Assembly: GCF_017086405.1 (NCBI RefSeq)
Contig: NZ_CP070973.1
Span: 2,108,001 to 2,172,000, forward strand
From: Mycobacterium gordonae
GTDB taxonomy: Bacteria; Actinomycetota; Actinomycetes; Mycobacteriales; Mycobacteriaceae
DNA: 64,000 nucleotides
Reading direction: 5' to 3'
Shown: piece after piece, positions 62,933 through 64,000 of the stretch
Layout of the letters: each line of letters opens with the position of its first letter
Position numbering within the stretch: position 1 is the stretch's first letter
Notes under the pieces: model-generated
Told to the model about the DNA's origin: nothing
Databases searched by the model: none
What the model saw: the letters and a program-made list of their open reading frames with translations, nothing else
Translations under genes and position numbers: made by a program

Positions 62933-64000
62933 GTGGCGGTCATTCTGGCTTACGGTTCGCCCGCACTGGGTCATCTCTACCCGATGGCCGCACTGCTGAC
63001 CGAGCTGACCGGGCGCGGGCACCAGGTCCACCTGCGCACGATGAGCGGTGAGGTCGCCTCGATGCGGGCCGTCGGTATTCACACCGAATCCGTCGACCCT
63101 CGCATCGAGAATATCGTCGGTGATGACTGGTTGGCGCGCAACGCTTTAGGCGTCCTCAAGCGGTCCATCGACGTGCTCTGCCGGCGGGCCGTGTTCGAGG
63201 TGGATGATCTCCGGCACGCGGTCAGCGAGACAGCAGCTGAGGCCGTCATCGTCGATGCGAACTGTTGGGGCGCGATGTCGGCGGCTGACGTCGCTGGCTT
63301 GCCGTGGGCGGTGTTCTCGCCGTTCACGCCGTACCTGCGATCGCGGTCGGCGCCGCCGTTCGGCCCGGGACTGCGGCCGCTGCCGGGCTTCATAGGCCGC
63401 ATCCGCGACGCCTCGATGCGGCCGTTCGTCAGATTCCTGTTCGATCGCCCGATGTTGCCGCGGATCAACGCGCTTCGCGCCGGCCTGGGCGCTCCGCTGA
63501 TCGATTCGGTGGACCAGTTGATGCGCCGGGCGCCGCTGCTATTGGCGGTGGGAGGCGAGCCGTTCGAGTACCCGCATCCGGATTGGTCCGATATGGTGCA
63601 CTTCGTCGGTCCCTGCGTATTTCAGCAGATGGCCGGTCCGGCTCCGGATTGGCTGCAGTCCATCGAGCGCCCCATCGTGCTGGTGAGTACCTCGTCGATC
63701 GCCCAGGCCGACGCGAAGTTGGGGCACATTGCGCTGCAGGCATTGGCCGAGGAACCGGTTCACGTGGTGGCGACCTTTCCGGCCGGTGTGCCCGCGGGGC
63801 TGCCGCAGACCCCGAATGCGACGGTGTGCCAGTTTCTGGACCATGGTCCGGTGCTCGACCGGGCTGTGTGTGTCGTCACGCACGGTGGGATGGGAACGAC
63901 CGTGAAGGCGCTGAACCGGGGCGTCCCGGTCTGCGTGGTGCCGTTCGCGCGTGACCAGGGCGAGGTGGCACGTCGCGTCGAGGTGGCTGAGTGCGGAACC
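62933..64000 (+). CDS. GT1-family glycosyltransferase (partial, runs off the window)
   Basis: The first 356 residues of a UGT/MGT-like enzyme: ILAYGSPALGHLYPMAALLTELTGRGHQVHL at the acceptor domain start and, near the window end, VVTHGGMGTTVKALNRGVPVCVVPFARDQGEVARRVEVAECGT, the donor-sugar signature. It resembles macrolide and carotenoid (CrtX-like) glycosyltransferases. GTG at 62933 follows AGGCGA. Placement behind the IPP isomerase suggests glycosylation of an isoprenoid or carotenoid. C-terminus not seen. Confidence 0.85.
   Translation, partial: MAVILAYGSPALGHLYPMAALLTELTGRGHQVHLRTMSGEVASMRAVGIHTESVDPRIENIVGDDWLARNALGVLKRSIDVLCRRAVFEVDDLRHAVSETAAEAVIVDANCWGAMSAADVAGLPWAVFSPFTPYLRSRSAPPFGPGLRPLPGFIGRIRDASMRPFVRFLFDRPMLPRINALRAGLGAPLIDSVDQLMRRAPLLLAVGGEPFEYPHPDWSDMVHFVGPCVFQQMAGPAPDWLQSIERPIVLVSTSSIAQADAKLGHIALQALAEEPVHVVATFPAGVPAGLPQTPNATVCQFLDHGPVLDRAVCVVTHGGMGTTVKALNRGVPVCVVPFARDQGEVARRVEVAECGT

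Overview
The window is high-GC chromosomal DNA from a non-tuberculous Mycobacterium. Gene order follows, in inverted orientation, the M. tuberculosis block around Rv3061c to Rv3033: fadE22, a double GntR regulator, cyp136 with its TetR and SDR neighbours, dinP/dinB2, nrdHIE, TetR plus Baeyer-Villiger monooxygenase, nrdF2, a DUF3349 gene, adhC, fecB, ctaD, serB2, an ABC ATPase, a Nudix gene, echA17, two methyltransferase-like genes, TB22.2 and the Rv3035-Rv3033 equivalents. GTG and TTG starts with purine-rich ribosome sites are common. Names come from motifs and remembered synteny; no database search was run. Layout. 0-6.2 kb is an acyl-CoA or steroid-side-chain-like catabolic set: HSD10-like SDR, fused acyl-CoA dehydrogenase, DUF35 Zn-ribbon protein, thiolase-like protein and a tandem-duplicated GntR regulator, with one palindrome shared by two of its promoters. 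6.2-11.1 kb is accessory: a MEDS-ATPase signalling protein, three short lipoprotein-like genes too small for routine calling, an IS630 element, a free-standing LeuA regulatory domain and a LysR fragment. 11.1-21.4 kb is core (cyp136, regulators, dinB2, an FMN reductase, nrdHIE). 21.4-26.0 kb is a compact class II lanthipeptide cassette set between nrdE and the Rv3050c-type TetR gene: a CCG-type LanM, a divergent 42-aa precursor with a predicted nine-residue core, and a CPBP-type membrane protease. 26-33 kb holds the monooxygenase, an SDR broken by one amber codon, a TetR gene, a beta-propeller lipoprotein, an alcohol dehydrogenase and a hydrolase. 33.1-36.1 kb holds nrdF2 followed by a lower-GC, partly decayed toxin/immunity islet bounded by a second copy of the nrdF2 3-prime end. 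36-53 kb is core again, interrupted by an IS110 element sitting inside the serB2 terminator. 53-64 kb is a photoprotection/isoprenoid-like set (photolyase, TspO, two MMPL transporters, MarR, STAS, SOUL haem protein, type 2 IPP isomerase, glycosyltransferase cut by the window end), probably the edge of a carotenoid locus. How the genes work together. The ribonucleotide reductase is split: nrdHIE and nrdF2 lie 14 kb apart but both promoters carry paired NrdR-like boxes spaced 32 bp, so they are probably co-regulated. Several TetR/MarR genes face their probable targets across palindromic operators. The most notable material is the minimal lanthipeptide cassette, the toxin/immunity islet at the nrdF2 3-prime end, the IS110 insertion that allows its empty target hairpin to be rebuilt, and the cluster of small lipoproteins.
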